From: Lentzea indica
Lineage (GTDB): Bacteria; Actinomycetota; Actinomycetes; Mycobacteriales; Pseudonocardiaceae
Assembly: GCF_012184385.1 (NCBI RefSeq)
Contig: NZ_VSRL01000053.1
Span: 1 to 43,212 of the forward strand
Length of the DNA: 43,212 nt
Reading direction: 5' to 3'
The notes beneath the pieces are model-generated. The model did no database searches. It was given only the letters and a program-made list of their open reading frames with translations, and had not been told where the DNA came from. The position numbers were made by a program, and so were the translations under genes. This document shows, in pieces, positions 40,913-43,212 of the stretch (positions within the stretch are counted from its first letter, which is position 1; the number at the start of each line of letters is the position of its first letter).

Positions 40913-41458
40913 GTGAGTATCAAGCGAATTGGTTTGCTCGTGGCGGGTGTCGCCGCCGTTGCGGCCGGTACTGTTGTTCCGGCCAATGCGGAGGACACCA
41001 CTGTGACGTTCACCGCGAGTGCCGGCTCTCTTTCGGTGGTGGTACCTGCCGCCGCGTCATTGACCGGCGGTAGCACCGTTCCGGGCGGGACGGTGAGCGG
41101 TGCGCTGGGAACCGTCACCGTCACCGACGCGCGGGGCAATGCCGCCGGATGGACGGCAAGTGTGTACTCGACGACCGGATTCACCGCCTCCGGAAGCACC
41201 GCGATCGCCAACAGCGGTGTCACCTACACACCGGGGGCGACCACGAGCACCAATTCGCCGGGCAGCCCGACCATCACCGCGGGAACCGCCGGATCGCCGG
41301 GCGCCAACGCCGGAGCCGCACTGACCGCGTACACCTACGCCAACGCGACCGCCGGAGGCAACACGGTCGCATGGAACCCCACCATCACGGTCGTCATCCC
41401 ACTCACCGCGAAGTCCGCGGTGACGTACTCCGGGACGGTGAGCCATCAGGTGGCGTGA
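40913..41458 (+). CDS. Secreted WxL-like beta-domain protein 3 (tandem paralogue)
   Basis: 181 aa from the GTG at 40913, after GAAAGGGGAAG. It is a close tandem duplicate of the previous gene: the signal peptide is SIKRIGLLVAGVAAVAAGTV, and most mature residues match, with the same VTVTDARGNAAGWTASVYST and the same terminal pattern AWNPTITVVIP then VTYSGTVSHQVA. The two genes are separated by only 35 bp. The last residue is alanine instead of valine. Its stop (TGA at 41456) overlaps a GTG that may be the true start of the DUF916-like gene B (GTGA). One secreted WxL-like protein directly before a DUF916-like anchor is the same unit as at the left end of the locus. Confidence 0.75.
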   Translation: MSIKRIGLLVAGVAAVAAGTVVPANAEDTTVTFTASAGSLSVVVPAAASLTGGSTVPGGTVSGALGTVTVTDARGNAAGWTASVYSTTGFTASGSTAIANSGVTYTPGATTSTNSPGSPTITAGTAGSPGANAGAALTAYTYANATAGGNTVAWNPTITVVIPLTAKSAVTYSGTVSHQVA

Positions 41459-41477
41459 CAAGGCTGCCCTGCCGCTG

Positions 41478-42497
41478 GTGCTCACCTGCCTGGTCGCCCT
41501 CCTGAACGGGGGTACCGGCGCGCTGGCGGACGGCGACCTTGCCAAGAACAGCATCGGCATCCGGCTGCTCGAGATGCCCGCGAACCGCTTCGGCGACCCT
41601 CGCGCACAGGTCTACATCGTCGACCACCTCGCGCCGGGTGCCGTCATCAAACGACATGTGCTGATCACGAACAATTCCCAGGCGCCGCAACACATCGAGG
41701 TCTTTCCCGGCGCGGCCAGCATCGACGATGACGCGTTCAACGCGCTGGCCGGACGCGCCACCAACGAGCTGACCAGCTGGATCTCGCTCAACCGCACCGC
41801 CGTCGACCTGCCGCCGGGAGGAAGCGAGAAGGTACTGGTGACGATCGCGGTCGACCCCGCCGCGTCCACCGGCGAGCGCTACGGCGTCATCTGGGCGGAG
41901 ACCAGTGCCCCGTCCAACACACCTGAAAACGTCCTGATGGTCACCAGGGTCGGCGTCCGGATCTACCTCGACGTCGGTCCCGGCGGTGACCCCGCACCGA
42001 GTTTCGACATCAGCAGCCTCACCCCGTCGCGCGACGGCGACCGCAGGCCCGAGGTGCTGGCCACCGTGCACAACACCGGAGGCCGTGCACTGGACATGGC
42101 GGGCGAGCTGACGCTGTCGGACGGCCCAGGAGGGGTGAACGCGGGCCCGTTCCCGGTCTCGACCGCGGTCACGGTGCTACCTGGCCACACCGCAGGAGTG
42201 CGAACTGTTCTCGATCAACGCCTGCCGGACGGCCCGTGGAAAGCGCGGCTGACGCTGCGCAGCGGCTACATAGAACGAGTTGCGACGGCCACCCTCACTT
42301 TTCCGGCCGCTGCCAACACGGTGGGTGGGCCGGTCACCCCCGAGAACTGGTTTCAGACACACCCGTTGCTGGCAGGCGGTCTGGCCGCGCTGGTCGGGGC
42401 CGCGCTGTTCGTGGCGTTCTTCGTCGTGCGCCGGAGGAGGCCGGTCTCACGTCGCCGAGAGCGTGAAAGGGCGGAGCCACTCGCCGAGAGTGTCTGA
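41478..42497 (+). CDS. DUF916-like (WxIP) membrane-anchored surface protein B
   Basis: 339 aa as read from the GTG at 41478. Layout as in protein A: hydrophobic N-terminus, DUF916-type sandwich with GIRLLEMPANRFGDPRAQVY, VIKRHVLITNNSQAPQHIEV and LTSWISLNRTAVDLPPGG, ERYGVIWAETSAP, the conserved junction TRVGVRIYLDVGPGGDP, a second Ig-like domain (VHNTGGRALDMAGELTLSDG) and a C-terminal TM helix (GGLAALVGAALFVAFFVV) followed by the very basic RRRRPVSRRRERERAE. The basic tail stays in the cytoplasm and the two domains face the wall. In Firmicutes such proteins bind WxL domains and peptidoglycan. The start is uncertain: the GTG at 41455 overlapping the previous stop would give a basic signal peptide (MTRAALPLVL) if one G were added. 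Confidence 0.78.
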   Translation: MLTCLVALLNGGTGALADGDLAKNSIGIRLLEMPANRFGDPRAQVYIVDHLAPGAVIKRHVLITNNSQAPQHIEVFPGAASIDDDAFNALAGRATNELTSWISLNRTAVDLPPGGSEKVLVTIAVDPAASTGERYGVIWAETSAPSNTPENVLMVTRVGVRIYLDVGPGGDPAPSFDISSLTPSRDGDRRPEVLATVHNTGGRALDMAGELTLSDGPGGVNAGPFPVSTAVTVLPGHTAGVRTVLDQRLPDGPWKARLTLRSGYIERVATATLTFPAAANTVGGPVTPENWFQTHPLLAGGLAALVGAALFVAFFVVRRRRPVSRRRERERAEPLAESV

Positions 42498-42761
42498 TCG
42501 AGTCGTAACGGGTCCCCATCGGTGAGCACGAGGGTGATGTGAGCTGAAAGCTTCACCAGGCCACCAATGCTCACGGAGATCTCGTGTTGGTGCCGTCGGC
42601 ATCTTTCTCGCCGCTGTGGGCCCTGAGAACGCGGACGGAGACGACGACATCGACACCATCCTGACGTTCTTGGTGAACTCGGGGGACGGTGACGACCTTC
42701 GAGGTCTTGAGCGGCCCTCTGCCTTCTCGGCACGGACAGCAGCGTGCCGACCCGCGACAAA
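42498..42761. other. Region without a convincing gene after the surface locus
   Basis: Between the DUF916-like gene B and the terminator at 42762 I see only short frames on both strands, none with a domain, coding-like length or good ribosome site. A degenerate plus-strand frame contains a few coding-like residues but is interrupted. It is probably the 3' untranslated part of the surface operon. Confidence 0.5.
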
Positions 42762-42804
42762 AACGCCCCGTCCGGCTACCTGAGCGGTAACCGGGCGGGG
42801 CGTT
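42762..42804 (-). terminator. Rho-independent terminator for minus-strand P-domain gene
   Basis: AACGCCCCGTCCGG (42762-42775) pairs with CCGGGCGGGGCGTT (42791-42804), a 14-bp stem with one G-U-type mismatch and a 15-base loop. On the minus strand it is followed by TTTTT, so it terminates the gene ending at 42824. It may also stop the surface operon from the other side. Confidence 0.85.
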
Positions 42805-42823
42805 CGTCGCGGGTGTGGTGGTG

Positions 42824-43212
42824 TCAGAAGTTGAGCTGCCAGGCGTCGAGGTAGCCGGCCTGCGAGGCGCGGTAGACGTCCTGGACCCGCAGCTTCCAGG
42901 TGCCGTTGGCGAGTTCGGCGGAGGCGTTGAGGGTGTAGGTGACGTGGAGGTTGTCGGTGGTGTCGGTGGAGGCGTTGCGCAGCCGGTAGGCGGTGCCGTC
43001 CGGCGCGATCAGGTCGAGCTGCAGGTCGCCGCGGGCGGTGTGCTTGATGTCGACGGTGACCTTGAGGCCGGTGGGGGCGGTGCCGGTGCGGCCAGAGACC
43101 GTGATCGGGCTGGTGACCGTACCGGTGCCGGGGATGGTGACGTTGGTCGTGTTGGCGAACACCGCCTGCTCCGGCGCCGGAGCCGGCGCGGGGGCCGGGG
43201 CCGGGGCCGGGG
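42824..43212 (-). CDS. Secreted protein with C-terminal proprotein-convertase P-domain (5' part outside window)
   Basis: The minus-strand frame enters from the window edge through a proline-alanine linker (repeated AP, ending APEQAVFANTTN) and ends in a complete P-domain (P/Homo B): VTIPGTGTVTSPITVSGRTG, GLKVTVDIKHTARGDLQLDL, IAPDGTAYRLRNASTDTTDN, and the end NGTWKLRVQDVYRASQAGYL with DAWQLNF. P-domains sit at the C-terminus of secreted subtilisin-, trypsin- and thermolysin-type proteases of actinomycetes and stabilise or target them. The catalytic part is not in the window, so the enzyme class cannot be told. It is convergent to the surface locus and has its own terminator. Confidence 0.85.
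   Translation of the reverse strand, partial: PAPAPAPAPAPAPEQAVFANTTNVTIPGTGTVTSPITVSGRTGTAPTGLKVTVDIKHTARGDLQLDLIAPDGTAYRLRNASTDTTDNLHVTYTLNASAELANGTWKLRVQDVYRASQAGYLDAWQLNF
43163..43212 (-). repeat. Low-complexity GGGGCC repeat coding an Ala-Pro linker
   Basis: The plus strand ends in repeated GGGGCC/GGGCC units, coding on the minus strand for an (Ala-Pro)n spacer before the P-domain. It continues past the window edge. Confidence 0.8.

Larger units (their letters stand above)
40329..41458 (+). repeat. Tandem gene duplication of small WxL-like genes
   Basis: The two genes at 40329 and 40913 repeat each other for almost their full length, including long identical runs (for example the stretch coding for GWTASVYSTTGFTAS and that for TAYTYANATAGGNTVAWNP). 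The duplication includes its own ribosome site and looks young; the spacing between start codons is 584 bp. Confidence 0.8.

Overview
The window is high-GC DNA with many GTG starts, ESX-type secretion substrates, a DUF3040 protein, a PF04672-type methyltransferase and a WhiG/FliA-like sigma factor. This points to a filamentous actinomycete, most likely of the Pseudonocardiaceae (Lentzea, Saccharothrix, Amycolatopsis and relatives). The assignment rests on gene content, not on a marker gene. I see no rRNA, tRNA, CRISPR array or complete insertion sequence.

Layout. (1) 1-4.9 kb: a minus-strand operon of a frameshifted amidohydrolase, a flavin monooxygenase and an MFS exporter, with overlapping stop and start codons, divergent from a double-module Lrp/AsnC regulator. 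(2) 4.9-10.95 kb: small hypothetical proteins, a truncated STAS gene, a SAM methyltransferase, a PAS-PAS-PP2C phosphatase, a CapA-like protein and Hsp20. (3) 10.9-16 kb: a decay zone. It holds scrambled remnants of a TerB_N-like/exonuclease-like gene, a FAD oxidoreductase with internal deletions beside an intact glycosyltransferase, a LysR gene split into two opposite-facing halves as if a segment had been inverted, and a Tat-exported serine hydrolase whose C-terminus runs antisense through the LysR fragment. (4) 16.2-18.6 kb: a DrrAB-like ABC exporter with a MerR regulator and a MerR-type promoter. (5) 18.8-20.5 kb: three overlapping ESX-secretion-like genes. (6) 20.6-30.8 kb: a signalling island with a 1304-aa membrane hybrid histidine kinase, a divergent HPt protein, a receiver-PAS-histidine kinase and a PAS-GGDEF-EAL protein. 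A disrupted clavam-type ornithine acetyltransferase is coupled to the hybrid kinase. (7) 30.8-33.2 kb: a DUF6431-like zinc-ribbon/HTH gene, a ketosynthase and a WhiG/FliA-like sigma factor, each apparently frameshifted.

(8) 33.8-42.5 kb is the most interesting part. It is a one-direction surface-protein locus: small secreted protein, DUF916-like membrane protein, 1563-aa modular adhesin, two tandem small secreted proteins, second DUF916-like membrane protein. The four non-membrane proteins share a C-terminal beta domain that resembles the WxL domain of Firmicutes, but the last W-x-L is replaced by H-x-V at the very C-terminus. The DUF916-like proteins match the WxL-interacting partner, with a C-terminal membrane anchor. 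The inferred role is non-covalent, sortase-independent display of a carbohydrate-binding-like giant adhesin. The window ends in the P-domain of a secreted protein on the other strand.

A recurring feature is loss of reading frame: at least five clear frameshifts, plus two suspected at the 5' ends of both DUF916 genes. Part of this may be real decay and part may be indel error in the source assembly. Raw reads would decide, and each case is listed separately.
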